A DNA stretch of 7,028 bases from NCBI GenBank assembly GCA_021782055.1, contig JAJXVP010000139.1, positions 1 through 7,028 of the forward strand. The letters are read 5' to 3'. Below, one piece after another: positions 1 through 7,028 of the stretch (positions within the stretch are counted from its first letter, which is position 1; every line of letters begins with the position of its first letter). Made by a program: the position numbers and the translations under genes. The DNA is from a bacterium (GTDB lineage: Bacteria > Spirochaetota > Spirochaetia > JABEVK01). The notes beneath the pieces are model-generated. The model was not told the DNA's origin. It saw nothing but the letters and a program-made list of their open reading frames with translations, and did no database searches.

Positions 1-2562
1 CGACATGCGGGCGCTGAAAAAACGGTCACCGAGAACGGTAGGTAGGGTATAGGTCCAGGCTTGAACAGGCTCTCCGGCGGCTAAATTCTGCAGAGCTTGC
101 TTGAGAGCTTGCTGAATTTCAGGAAACGACATCTCCAGACCGTTAAAGTCCCAGGAGGAAAAGAGCGTACCGGCTTTTTTAGATTGAAAAAACTCAAGAT
201 AACGGCCGTCTTTATCCAAGACACTGACAAAATCATCAATGGACGTCAACGTTGAGCGGTATAGATCCTCGCTCAACTGAAGAGCTTCGAGAGTCGCCGT
301 TTGGTCCGTCACATCATCAAGAATGACCGCAAACCGCTCTTTCCCCGAGGGGTAGATCCAGGTCTGCCAATACTTTTTCAACGTTTTGCTGTAAAACCGT
401 TGCGATTCTGGGTTCTGACTCGCTAAAACCCGGGCGATACCCTCACGAAAATCCATGCCGAGGTCAGCCATCAGGGTTGAACCGTGCTGTCCTAATGGGA
501 GTTCTAACAACCCAGCAAATTGAGTTTTGAAAGCAGGGTTGGCTCCCAGGATTTCAAAATCTAGAACTGCGTTCCCCTTCTGTTGGGCTTCACAAGCTAA
601 AACAGGGACGGGGAGATTTTCAAACAAGGCGCGATACCGATCTTCACTTTCTTGCAGCTTCTGCTCTGTTCGTTTTAGAAGACTGACGTCGGTAAAGGTC
701 ATCACAACACCTTCGATCCGCTCTTCGAGCGTCCGATAGGGGAGAATTCGGTGCAGATAAATGTGGCCTTCAGCGGTATGAAGTTCCTGCTCCCAAGGGG
801 TTAAATCGCGAAGAACCATCTGAATGGGCTCTTCGATGCGCAGCCCAAAATACCCAGAAAAGGCGGTAATCGATCGGCCTAAATCGCTGTCGATCAACGG
901 AAAAACTTGAGCGGTTTCGGGGGTAAAGCGCCAGATTTTTAGCTCACGATCGACAAAAATCAAACCTATTCTGGCACTGTGAATAAAGTTGAACACATCG
1001 TTATTCAAACGACTTAACTCTTCGATGCGGTTGGCATAGGCGATGTTGAGGTTTCCCAGCTCGTCATTCGCGGCCTGAAGCTCTTCTTTCGACGATTCCA
1101 ACTCTTCGTTGGCACTTTGAAGCTCTTCATTCATGGCCTGGGACTCTTCGTTGCCGGCCTTAAGCAATTCATTCGCCTTTTCAAGCTTTTGAACAGTGTT
1201 CTTTAAATACAAGCGTGTGGCCGCCAATTCCTGTTCAAGTTCGTGGATGCGCTCTTGATTTTCGCTATTGCCTGGGCTAACAACTTCGGGAGCCAAGGTA
1301 TGCTTGTCAAAAACAAATAAAAAATGAACACCAGAAAGAAAAGGAACCTCGATGGGGTACACCGTGATTTTACAGGCCCGACCGGCCTCTCGGTCCCACC
1401 GTAGCAAGGCTGACTCTTGCCGACGCTGATGCAGTAAGACTTCAGCAAGGGCGTTGGCGACCGGTATCCTCAAGGGGTCAATCATATTTTCAACAATTTG
1501 GTGGGAGGGTTTTCCCCTACGGCGATGAAAAATTTCGGACGTATCACCCCACAAAAACTGAATGTCGCCTTGGGTATCAACAAGCGCACAAGGCGGAAAA
1601 TGCTGGTCGGCAATCTGCTCAAAAATAAGGTTTTGAAGCGTCAAGGTGGGTTCCGTTAACGAAGGGCGAGCAGTAACAACCTCTCGCTTGAGCGGCATTG
1701 CCAACTGGACGGGAGTAGTTTGGGGGCGTAACGCGAAAGTTCGTCGGTATAACCGGGCTCTTTTATCGACGACCTCAAACCACGGAGTTTTACTGCTGAT
1801 CGATTCTGAATTGCCCAAGAATAAAATGCCACCAGGTTCAAGGGCATAAGCGAACGTGGTCGTCAAGGACTTTTGAACCGCACCATTTAAATAAATCAGA
1901 AGGTTACGGCAACTGAGTAGGTCGATATGGGGGTAAGGAGGGTCGGCCAAAAGGTTTTGAGGGGCAAAAACAACACCTTCCCGCAGGCTCTTTTTAACCC
2001 GCCAACCGCCGTTTTCGCTTTCGAACCAATCAAGACGACGCTGGGACGAAACCCCCTGTAAAGCGGCCTCGGCATACCAGCCACGTCGAGCGATTTCAAT
2101 GGCTCGTGTATCAATGTCCGAGGCGAAAATTTGAATTTCACCCGACCAGGCCGAGGTTTGCTTGGCTTCTCGTAACAAGATACTCAAGGAATAGACTTCT
2201 TCGCCCGTCGAGCATGCGGGAACCCAAACCCGGAGAGTCACTGGGGCGTTCGCGGCAGACATCCAGGTACGCAGCTCCCGGCCTAAGGCGTCAAACGACT
2301 CAGGGTCGCGAAAAAACGACGTCACTCCAATCAAAAGAGAAAGGAACAACGCCTGTTGCTCGTCAGAATTAGACTCTAAAAGCTCAATATAAGAATTCCA
2401 ATCACGTTCGGGGTAATGGTCTTTTCGGCGCTGAAGCCGTCGCAGAATCGTACTTTGCTTATACAAGAAAAAATCACAACCCGCCTGGGCGTGAAGAATC
2501 CCCAGCACAGCGGGGTAGAGAGACGCCGGACAGTTAGTTAAGGCTTCGGGAAATTCGGTCAT
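1..2562 (-). CDS. CheR-type methyltransferase / multi-PAS sensor protein (3' end outside window)
   Basis: Hybrid signalling protein, probably cytoplasmic: no signal peptide or membrane segment is seen in the 854 codons present. Residues about 14-90 form the CheR N-terminal helical region, ending in VTSFFRDPESF (80-90). The SAM-binding domain follows: VPACSTGEE (114-122), ASDIDTRAIEIARRG (147-161), NLLADPP (203-209), LLSCRNLLIYL (215-225) and GGILFLGNSES (244-254). All key CheR motifs are present, so glutamate O-methyltransferase-like activity is plausible, but the substrate is unknown. A PAS-like domain lies at about 305-420, then a coiled coil at about 434-522 rich in NEELQ-type heptads, then PAS domains at about 526-627, 641-755 and 764 to the edge. 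Many relatives have CheB in front of CheR; this one starts directly with CheR. The output module (histidine kinase, GGDEF or other) is off the left edge. ATG at 2562 is the natural start because the CheR fold begins within about 15 residues and the next Met is residue 101. No Shine-Dalgarno precedes it. Family assignment is firm; biological role is not. Confidence 0.93.
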   Translation of the reverse strand, partial: MTEFPEALTNCPASLYPAVLGILHAQAGCDFFLYKQSTILRRLQRRKDHYPERDWNSYIELLESNSDEQQALFLSLLIGVTSFFRDPESFDALGRELRTWMSAANAPVTLRVWVPACSTGEEVYSLSILLREAKQTSAWSGEIQIFASDIDTRAIEIARRGWYAEAALQGVSSQRRLDWFESENGGWRVKKSLREGVVFAPQNLLADPPYPHIDLLSCRNLLIYLNGAVQKSLTTTFAYALEPGGILFLGNSESISSKTPWFEVVDKRARLYRRTFALRPQTTPVQLAMPLKREVVTARPSLTEPTLTLQNLIFEQIADQHFPPCALVDTQGDIQFLWGDTSEIFHRRRGKPSHQIVENMIDPLRIPVANALAEVLLHQRRQESALLRWDREAGRACKITVYPIEVPFLSGVHFLFVFDKHTLAPEVVSPGNSENQERIHELEQELAATRLYLKNTVQKLEKANELLKAGNEESQAMNEELQSANEELESSKEELQAANDELGNLNIAYANRIEELSRLNNDVFNFIHSARIGLIFVDRELKIWRFTPETAQVFPLIDSDLGRSITAFSGYFGLRIEEPIQMVLRDLTPWEQELHTAEGHIYLHRILPYRTLEERIEGVVMTFTDVSLLKRTEQKLQESEDRYRALFENLPVPVLACEAQQKGNAVLDFEILGANPAFKTQFAGLLELPLGQHGSTLMADLGMDFREGIARVLASQNPESQRFYSKTLKKYWQTWIYPSGKERFAVILDDVTDQTATLEALQLSEDLYRSTLTSIDDFVSVLDKDGRYLEFFQSKKAGTLFSSWDFNGLEMSFPEIQQALKQALQNLAAGEPVQAWTYTLPTVLGDRFFSARMS

Positions 2563-2569
2563 TATTCTA

Positions 2570-2597
2570 AGTTTAAACCTGAACACTTTATTGTCAA
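2570..2597 (-). promoter_or_regulatory. Candidate sigma70-type promoter of the CheR-PAS gene
   Basis: On the minus strand a perfect TTGACA (2597-2592) is followed after 16 nt by TAAACT (2575-2570), which matches four of six TATAAT positions. It lies in the AT-rich spacer just upstream of the ATG at 2562. Standard geometry would place the transcription start at about 2563, immediately before the start codon, giving a leaderless or nearly leaderless mRNA. This agrees with the lack of any purine-rich ribosome binding site before the ATG. The -10 is imperfect and the call is from pattern alone. Confidence 0.45.
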
Positions 2598-2615
2598 TAT
2601 TTCTTTTTCTATAGA
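2587..2615 (+). promoter_or_regulatory. Weak candidate promoter for recC(B)
   Basis: TATAGA (2610-2615) resembles a -10 box. A poor -35 candidate, TTTATT (2587-2592), lies 17 nt upstream. Transcription would start near 2622, leaving a leader of about 25 nt before the recC ATG. The better -35-like hexamer TTGTCA (2591-2596) is only 13 nt from TATAGA, too close for normal sigma70 geometry. The element overlaps the minus-strand -35, so divergent transcription could be mutually exclusive. Low confidence; the recC promoter must lie somewhere in this 84-bp gap or within the start of the divergent gene. Confidence 0.22.
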
Positions 2616-2646
2616 CGAAAGCTAAAACATCCCTTAAAACAGTGCT

Positions 2647-5600
2647 ATGGCATTTCGCATGATCCGCAGTACTGATCTCACAGCATTGTCCTACCGCTTT
2701 GCGCAAGACACAGCCAATCGTGACGCAGTCTCTCCCTTGGACCCCGAGTACATTGTTGTCCAAACTCCGGGGATGAAAAAATGGCTGGCTTTAGAAACAG
2801 CCCGACAACGAGGCTCTTTTGTCCGTGCCGAAATGCTGAGCCCGGTTCAGCTGGCGATGAAGCTCTCGTTTGTGATCCTTCGCCAAAAAGAAGAAAAATC
2901 GCTTTTTGAAAAAGATGTGCTGGTGTGGGCTCTGTTTCGCCTTTTTGATGATCTTAAACTTCAAGAGCCACAGAACGCGCCCTTACGCCCCTTAGCGGCT
3001 TATCTGAAGGCTGATTCTCCCGAAAAAGAAACCCGTGCCTTTAGTTTGGCCTCGTCAGTCGCCGACCTTTTTGACCAGTACCTTTTGTACCGACCCGATT
3101 GGCTGAGCCTTTGGGAACGATCCGAGCGTATCCCCGACGAGGCTTTTTCTGCGGCGCCTTTTTGGAATGAGACAATTCATGAAGCTCAAACCTGGCAAGC
3201 CGAGCTGTGGCGTCGGCTTTGTGCTCGAGCCCAACAACCCCACCGGGCAGAATTATTTTCACGAGTAGAACAAGCTCTTAGCGGGCCCCTGAACGTCAGT
3301 CTGCCGTTTCGTGTCTCGTTGTTTGGCATGTCGTTACTTCCGCCCGTATTTTTGCGGGTATTTCAGGCTTTGGGCCGCCATATACCCGTGACTCTCTACC
3401 TCCCCGTCCCGACCTTAGATTACTGGGGCGATCAAGCTAGCTTGCGCTCGCGGCTTAACAAGTCCATTTCAACGGGCCTCACCGGTTCCCGGCTTTTAGC
3501 GGAGTGGGGTAAAACCGGCAGGGAGCTGATGGATTTACTGCTCGAAGCCGATGTCTTGGACGAGGAGCCGCTGGACGAGAAACCGCTGGCTGGCAATGAA
3601 GCGGGTCACGGCCTCTTGGGGGCTTTACAGGCCGAAATCCGAGGCAATAGTCCTCCTGCAGGGCAAGCGATCGAAGAAAGTTCGTGGACTATCCGCTTTG
3701 CGCGCTGTGCCAATCCGTTGCGAGAAGTCGAAGTCCTTCTGGACCTCCTTTTAGAAGCGATGGCCGACGACGATACCCTCACCCCGGCCGATATTGTCAT
3801 TCTTTCGCCGCAGTTGGAGGTCTATGAGCCTTTGATCGACCTCACGTTTCGCAACGCGCAAACCACTCGGGGCGTCCACCTGCCCTTTGACTTAGCCGAC
3901 ACGGGAACACCCGAGTCGCTGTTTAGCCGTTGGCTCACCGAGGTTTTACAAGTTGTTCCGGGGCGCTTTGAGGCCGACCGGGTGTTTTCACTCTGGGAAT
4001 TGACACGGCAAGTGCTTGGTGAGCCGCTTTCGGAGGAGGAGCGCGAGAACGCTCGGCTTCTGGTCGAAGAAGCAGGGATTCGCTGGGGGGTTTCGGGAAC
4101 CTCTAAGACCGAGTGGAACTTACCTCCCGAACCCGCCTTGACCTGGCATGAGGGGTTAGATCGCCTGTGGTCCGCTTTTTGCCTAGGACCCAAAACTCGT
4201 CTCGAAGATGGTCTTTACTCCTTTACTTCTGTTCCAGACCCAGACCTCATCGCTGACCTTTCGCGGTTTGTGGAGCAATTACAAGAGCTCCATGACGCTC
4301 AAAAAACGAACAAAACGCTTGCACAGTGGTCTATTTTGCTCAACCAATGGATGCAAAGCGTTCTGGGTGATGAGGGTGGCGAAGACCGTGAAGAGCTCAT
4401 TAAGCAGACTGCAGGCGTTGTCGAAAATGCGCTGACCGCCGGAATTTCGGAACAGCCGGTCAGCTTTACCTTGGCCGCCGGACTTTGGAAAGAGTTTTTA
4501 CAGCAAGAGGCGAGTGCTACCCGCTTTTTAACCGGACGCGTCACCGTGGCCGGCATGATCCCGTTACGTTCCCTGCCCTACCGTATCGTCGTTTTGTTAG
4601 GAATGAACGCGGGCTTTCCCCGCGAAGTGGTCCGTCCCGATTTTGATTTAACCAGATTTTCGGTACGCCCTGGCGACCGCAATCCGCTCGAGTCTGATCG
4701 CTACCTGTTTTTAGAATCTCTGCTTTCGGCTCAAGACCGTCTCATTATCACGGCCAGCGGGCTCACCGACAGCGGCGACTGTGCCCCCGAGTCGAATGCG
4801 GTTGCCGCTTTGTGTCAAGCTCTCAACGAACACTACACGCTGGGCGGTCAAAAGGCCGGTGACGCAATTACGAAAATCTATCCGCTTCAGCCCTCGTCTC
4901 GTCGCTACCAAGACCCCACGTCAGGGCTGGTGACCTATGATCAGCGGTGGTTTTCTCCGGCTCCAGAGCGAAACACCCGACCTTTGTATCAGTGGCGAAT
5001 GCCCAACGAACCCGAGCTTTTAGAAAACGTCAATACCATCCTGGCACGCCTCAAAGACCCCTTGGCGACGTTTTTAACAGAAGGCTGTGGGCTTTCGGAT
5101 AGTGAACTTTCTGAACCGCTTCCTCATTCGGAACTCTTTGCGCTGAATCACCTAGAGTCTTGGAAGGTCCGTAACGCCCAGAAAGAAGCCCTCTTGGGAA
5201 ACCCTGATGCCTTGGGGCTGTTGAAAGCTTCGGGGGGGGTGCCGCCAGGTCGCTTGGGTGACTTTGCGGTAGAACAAGAGAGCCACAAAACCAAGGACCG
5301 TTTTCAGTTCTTTCAGGAGTTAACCGCTTGCCAACAGCCGGTGATCACCCCCTGGACGGCCAAGCGAGCTTACCCGCCCCGAACCTGGCGCTTTGCCGGG
5401 TCGGTATTTTGGGTACCTTCGGGCTTAGGTCTGTTTCAAGTGGGGAACATCAGAGCACACCAACGGCTTTCGGCCTGGGGAACACACCTGTTCGCCAACC
5501 TTTTTAGCCCAAGGACGACCTATTTTGTCGGTCTAGACGGACACATGATTTTTTCTGAGCTTTCGGCCGAGGTTGCCAACCAGCATTTAACCACCCTAGC

Positions 5601-5853
5601 CCAGCTAGCGTCCGAAGCCTGCCACCGTCCTCTACCCTTTTTTCCTGAGTTTTCCTGGGCCATTTTTACCCTTGATCCTGAAAAACTCGCTAAGGAGAAG
5701 CCCAAATTATGGAATGACCTTTGCTCAGATCCCTGGGTTAACCGACTCGTTGACTCAGAGGACTTAGAGTCCTCGCCGGTCAAGGACGAGTTCTATGCTT
5801 TGCTCGAACAAATCTATCAGCCCATGCTGGAGGCTAGCCGTGGCCGTTCTTGA
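2647..5853 (+). CDS. recC: RecBCD enzyme (exonuclease V) subunit RecC
   Basis: RecC is the non-catalytic subunit of RecBCD. In E. coli it splits the DNA strands at the 'pin' and scans the 3' strand for Chi. At 1068 residues it is slightly shorter than the E. coli protein (about 1120). Family landmarks run in the expected order: IVVQTPGMKKWLALE (36-50), ADLFDQYLLYRPDWL (139-153), EAQTWQAELW (179-188), GMSLLPPVFL (227-236), the REVEVLLDLLLE block (359-370) with LTPADIVIL (378-386), MIPLRSLPYRIVVLLGMN (637-654), and DRYLFLESLLSAQ (684-696). The C-terminal nuclease-like domain (about 800-1068) carries LKDPLATFL (802-810) and HRPLPFFPEF (993-1002). No Walker A is seen, as expected for the inactive helicase-like fold of RecC. 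The start is ATG 2647; an alternative is Met5 at 2659, which aligns closely with the E. coli start. Neither has a clear Shine-Dalgarno. The gene overlaps recB by 14 nt. Chi specificity cannot be read from the sequence. Confidence 0.97.
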   Translation: MAFRMIRSTDLTALSYRFAQDTANRDAVSPLDPEYIVVQTPGMKKWLALETARQRGSFVRAEMLSPVQLAMKLSFVILRQKEEKSLFEKDVLVWALFRLFDDLKLQEPQNAPLRPLAAYLKADSPEKETRAFSLASSVADLFDQYLLYRPDWLSLWERSERIPDEAFSAAPFWNETIHEAQTWQAELWRRLCARAQQPHRAELFSRVEQALSGPLNVSLPFRVSLFGMSLLPPVFLRVFQALGRHIPVTLYLPVPTLDYWGDQASLRSRLNKSISTGLTGSRLLAEWGKTGRELMDLLLEADVLDEEPLDEKPLAGNEAGHGLLGALQAEIRGNSPPAGQAIEESSWTIRFARCANPLREVEVLLDLLLEAMADDDTLTPADIVILSPQLEVYEPLIDLTFRNAQTTRGVHLPFDLADTGTPESLFSRWLTEVLQVVPGRFEADRVFSLWELTRQVLGEPLSEEERENARLLVEEAGIRWGVSGTSKTEWNLPPEPALTWHEGLDRLWSAFCLGPKTRLEDGLYSFTSVPDPDLIADLSRFVEQLQELHDAQKTNKTLAQWSILLNQWMQSVLGDEGGEDREELIKQTAGVVENALTAGISEQPVSFTLAAGLWKEFLQQEASATRFLTGRVTVAGMIPLRSLPYRIVVLLGMNAGFPREVVRPDFDLTRFSVRPGDRNPLESDRYLFLESLLSAQDRLIITASGLTDSGDCAPESNAVAALCQALNEHYTLGGQKAGDAITKIYPLQPSSRRYQDPTSGLVTYDQRWFSPAPERNTRPLYQWRMPNEPELLENVNTILARLKDPLATFLTEGCGLSDSELSEPLPHSELFALNHLESWKVRNAQKEALLGNPDALGLLKASGGVPPGRLGDFAVEQESHKTKDRFQFFQELTACQQPVITPWTAKRAYPPRTWRFAGSVFWVPSGLGLFQVGNIRAHQRLSAWGTHLFANLFSPRTTYFVGLDGHMIFSELSAEVANQHLTTLAQLASEACHRPLPFFPEFSWAIFTLDPEKLAKEKPKLWNDLCSDPWVNRLVDSEDLESSPVKDEFYALLEQIYQPMLEASRGRS
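3559..3588 (+). repeat. 15-bp in-frame tandem duplication in recC
   Basis: Two adjacent 15-bp units, GACGAGGAGCCGCTG (3559-3573) and GACGAGAAACCGCTG (3574-3588), differ at two bases. They encode DEEPL and DEKPL (residues 305-314), preceded by another Leu. The repeat lies in a charged, low-complexity stretch between the N-terminal helicase-like region and the REVEV block, probably a surface loop or linker that tolerates length change. Confidence 0.7.
5232..5239 (+). repeat. G8 homopolymer inside recC
   Basis: Eight consecutive G residues fall in codons 862-865 (Ser-Gly-Gly-Val) of recC. The frame is intact here, and recognisable RecC sequence continues on both sides, so the count of eight is consistent with a functional gene. 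Such tracts can slip during replication and are also prone to sequencing error. Confidence 0.85.
5829..5833 (+). promoter_or_regulatory. Shine-Dalgarno GGAGG for recB
   Basis: GGAGG sits six nt upstream of the GTG at 5840, inside the last codons of recC. Good spacing and the strong core decide the recB start in favour of this GTG. A competing in-frame ATG at 5795, with AAGGA at 5782-5786 eight nt upstream, would add 15 residues that do not resemble the RecB N-terminus. Confidence 0.7.
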
Positions 5854-7028
5854 TATTCTGACCCTTCCCCTGTCGGGAACCCACCTCATCGAAGCCAGTG
5901 CAGGAACCGGCAAAACCTACACAGCTGCCCACTTGGTGCTCCGTCTCATCTTAGAAAAAAATCTAAGACTTCGCGACCTAGCGGTCGTAACTTTTACCAA
6001 ACCGGCGGCCGCTGAGCTGGCCCAACGAATCCGTTCCCTGGTAGCTGAAACCCGCCGGAATCCCGGTGAATGGGCTCAAGTTTGGCTGCAAGGGCTTGAC
6101 CCCGCCGAAGCGGACCGCCGTCTGGCCTTGGCCGAAGCGGACGTCGACTTGGCGACGATTTCGACTATTCACGGCTTTTGTGCCCAGCTGTTGAAAGAAT
6201 TCTCTTTTGAATTAAATGTCTTGCCGGGTTTTGAAATTGTCGAGGATGACGCCCCGTTGGCAGCCGCGGCTTTAGAAGATTTTTGGCGTCGAAAAATTTC
6301 TGGGCTTGCCCCTGACCGCTTACTGCTAGTTAAAGACCTCACGCCCCCCAAGCTCTACGAAGAAATTAAGCCGCTTTTACGATTCCCTGACCTGAGGGTA
6401 AAACCCCTGAGCTTTCGGCAAGATTTGTGGGAACGTTGGCTCACCGTACAGGCCGAGCTTAAACGGTTATGGCCCGAGGCCCGGCCAGCCCTTCGTGAGT
6501 TTTTACAGGCCAATATCTCTGAGCTTGATGGCCGCTCGTTTAAAGAAACGCAGATCGAAACGTATCTAGAAAACGCTCAAGACTCTTTTGAGGCATTTGA
6601 AACTAACGAGGCGTTTCTCAAGATTACAAAAGAACAACTTCAAAGAAAAATGCATACGAAGGCGGTCGTGGACTTTCCCCCTTTGCCCTTTTGGGATTGC
6701 TGGGAAGCCGCAGAGCCTGAAGTCAAAGCTATGGCGTCAATGGGCAAAGCAGAATTTCACGCCAGCATCGTGTACGAAGCCTATGTATCTCTGATCGCTG
6801 ACCTAGCCGCCGAAAAAGCTCGGCAAAATACCAAAACCTATAATGACCTCATTGGCGAGGTTCTCAAAGGCCTTCGGAACGGAGGCTCGGCCGCCCGCGT
6901 CATTAGCCAGCGGTTTTCGGCAGTCATGATTGACGAGTTTCAAGATACCGACCCCGCACAAGTAGAAATTTTTAGGCTGTTTATGGGCCGCGATGATCTT
7001 TTCATGGCACTCATTGGCGACCCCAAAC
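5840..7028 (+). CDS. recB: RecBCD enzyme (exonuclease V) subunit RecB, N-terminal part (3' end outside window)
   Basis: RecB is the 3'-5' SF1A (UvrD-like) helicase and nuclease subunit of RecBCD; it acts on double-strand DNA ends with RecC and RecD. The 396 codons present cover roughly the first third of a typical RecB. Visible helicase motifs are Walker A, EASAGTGKT (18-26, catalytic Lys25); motif Ia-like VVTFTKPAAAEL (49-60); ATISTIHGFC (105-114), matching the TIHGFC motif of RecB; Walker B/motif II MIDEFQDTDP (363-372, Asp365 and Glu366); and the beginning of motif III, IGDPK (392-396), at the edge. The variable 1B region lies between about 130 and 350. The C-terminal helicase domains and the nuclease domain are off the window. 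GTG at 5840 is chosen because it has GGAGG six nt upstream and places the LPLSGTHLIEASAGTGKT segment where RecB N-termini normally have it. The 14-nt overlap with recC implies translational coupling and roughly equal subunit output. The motif Ia residues Lys-Pro (54-55) replace the Glu-Ala seen in E. coli. Confidence 0.95.
   Translation, partial: MAVLDILTLPLSGTHLIEASAGTGKTYTAAHLVLRLILEKNLRLRDLAVVTFTKPAAAELAQRIRSLVAETRRNPGEWAQVWLQGLDPAEADRRLALAEADVDLATISTIHGFCAQLLKEFSFELNVLPGFEIVEDDAPLAAAALEDFWRRKISGLAPDRLLLVKDLTPPKLYEEIKPLLRFPDLRVKPLSFRQDLWERWLTVQAELKRLWPEARPALREFLQANISELDGRSFKETQIETYLENAQDSFEAFETNEAFLKITKEQLQRKMHTKAVVDFPPLPFWDCWEAAEPEVKAMASMGKAEFHASIVYEAYVSLIADLAAEKARQNTKTYNDLIGEVLKGLRNGGSAARVISQRFSAVMIDEFQDTDPAQVEIFRLFMGRDDLFMALIGDPK
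5949..5968 (+). repeat. Perfect 7-bp inverted repeat around an A6 loop, inside recB
   Basis: TCTTAGA (5949-5955) and TCTAAGA (5962-5968) are perfect reverse complements separated by six A. They lie about 110 nt after the recB start, within codons 37-43. The element is an AU-rich, weak hairpin. With the last A of the left arm it forms a run of seven A (5955-5961). No U-tract follows, so it is not a Rho-independent terminator. It may be chance in coding sequence. Confidence 0.5.

Noticed and set aside
1646..1849. Plus-strand open frame opposite the CheR-PAS gene
   Set aside because: The minus strand is continuously open and codes recognisable CheR/PAS sequence here, and the plus-strand translation resembles nothing.
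2571..2578. 8-bp palindrome GTTTAAAC in the divergent spacer, considered as an operator
   Set aside because: It is too short and AT-rich to claim an operator. It overlaps the predicted -10 region, and no second copy is seen nearby.
3822..4193. 123-codon minus-strand open frame inside recC
   Set aside because: It lies antisense to well-conserved RecC coding sequence, and its translation is low-complexity Ser/Arg-rich with no recognisable domain. It is a shadow frame.
6588..6794. 68-codon plus-strand frame inside recB
   Set aside because: It is out of frame with the continuous recB reading frame and has a basic, low-complexity composition typical of a shadow.
1..7028. Defence island, mobile element or novel system
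   Set aside because: recC and recB are core repair genes and the third gene is a known type of signalling hybrid. I saw no transposase, integrase, terminal inverted repeats, tRNA or spacer-repeat array.

Overview
The window holds three protein genes and one short intergenic region. It looks like chromosomal DNA from a Gram-negative-type bacterium, because it carries recC and recB, subunits of the RecBCD (exonuclease V) recombination and repair nuclease. Gene density is high, base composition looks fairly balanced, and the only clearly AT-rich stretch is the spacer between the divergent genes. The phylum cannot be fixed from this sequence. The RecC is clearly related to, but well diverged from, the Escherichia coli protein, and CheR-PAS sensor proteins occur in proteobacteria, spirochaetes and several other phyla.

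Layout. (1) 1-2562, minus strand: an 854-codon open 5' part of a large signalling protein. A complete CheR-type methyltransferase domain is followed by a PAS-like domain, a long coiled coil and three more PAS domains, the last cut by the left edge. No CheB methylesterase domain precedes CheR, and the output domain lies outside the window. (2) 2563-2646: an 84-bp AT-rich divergent promoter region, with a perfect TTGACA -35 on the minus strand and a weaker promoter candidate for recC. (3) 2647-5853, plus strand: complete recC, 1068 codons. (4) 5840-7028, plus strand: the first 396 codons of recB, starting at a GTG inside the recC stop region with a 14-nt overlap and cut by the right edge.

How the genes work together. 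recC and recB form a translationally coupled pair. Their products would assemble with RecD, whose gene is not visible but is often next in such operons, into the complex that processes double-strand DNA ends and degrades foreign linear DNA. The divergent CheR-PAS sensor has no evident functional link to RecBCD, and nothing beyond adjacency connects them.

I found no RNA gene, insertion sequence, CRISPR array or clear terminator, and I do not see an undescribed system. The most noteworthy points are the arrangement of the divergent promoter with a possibly leaderless sensor mRNA, the CheB-less sensor architecture, the overlapping recC/recB junction, and small sequence oddities within recC and recB.
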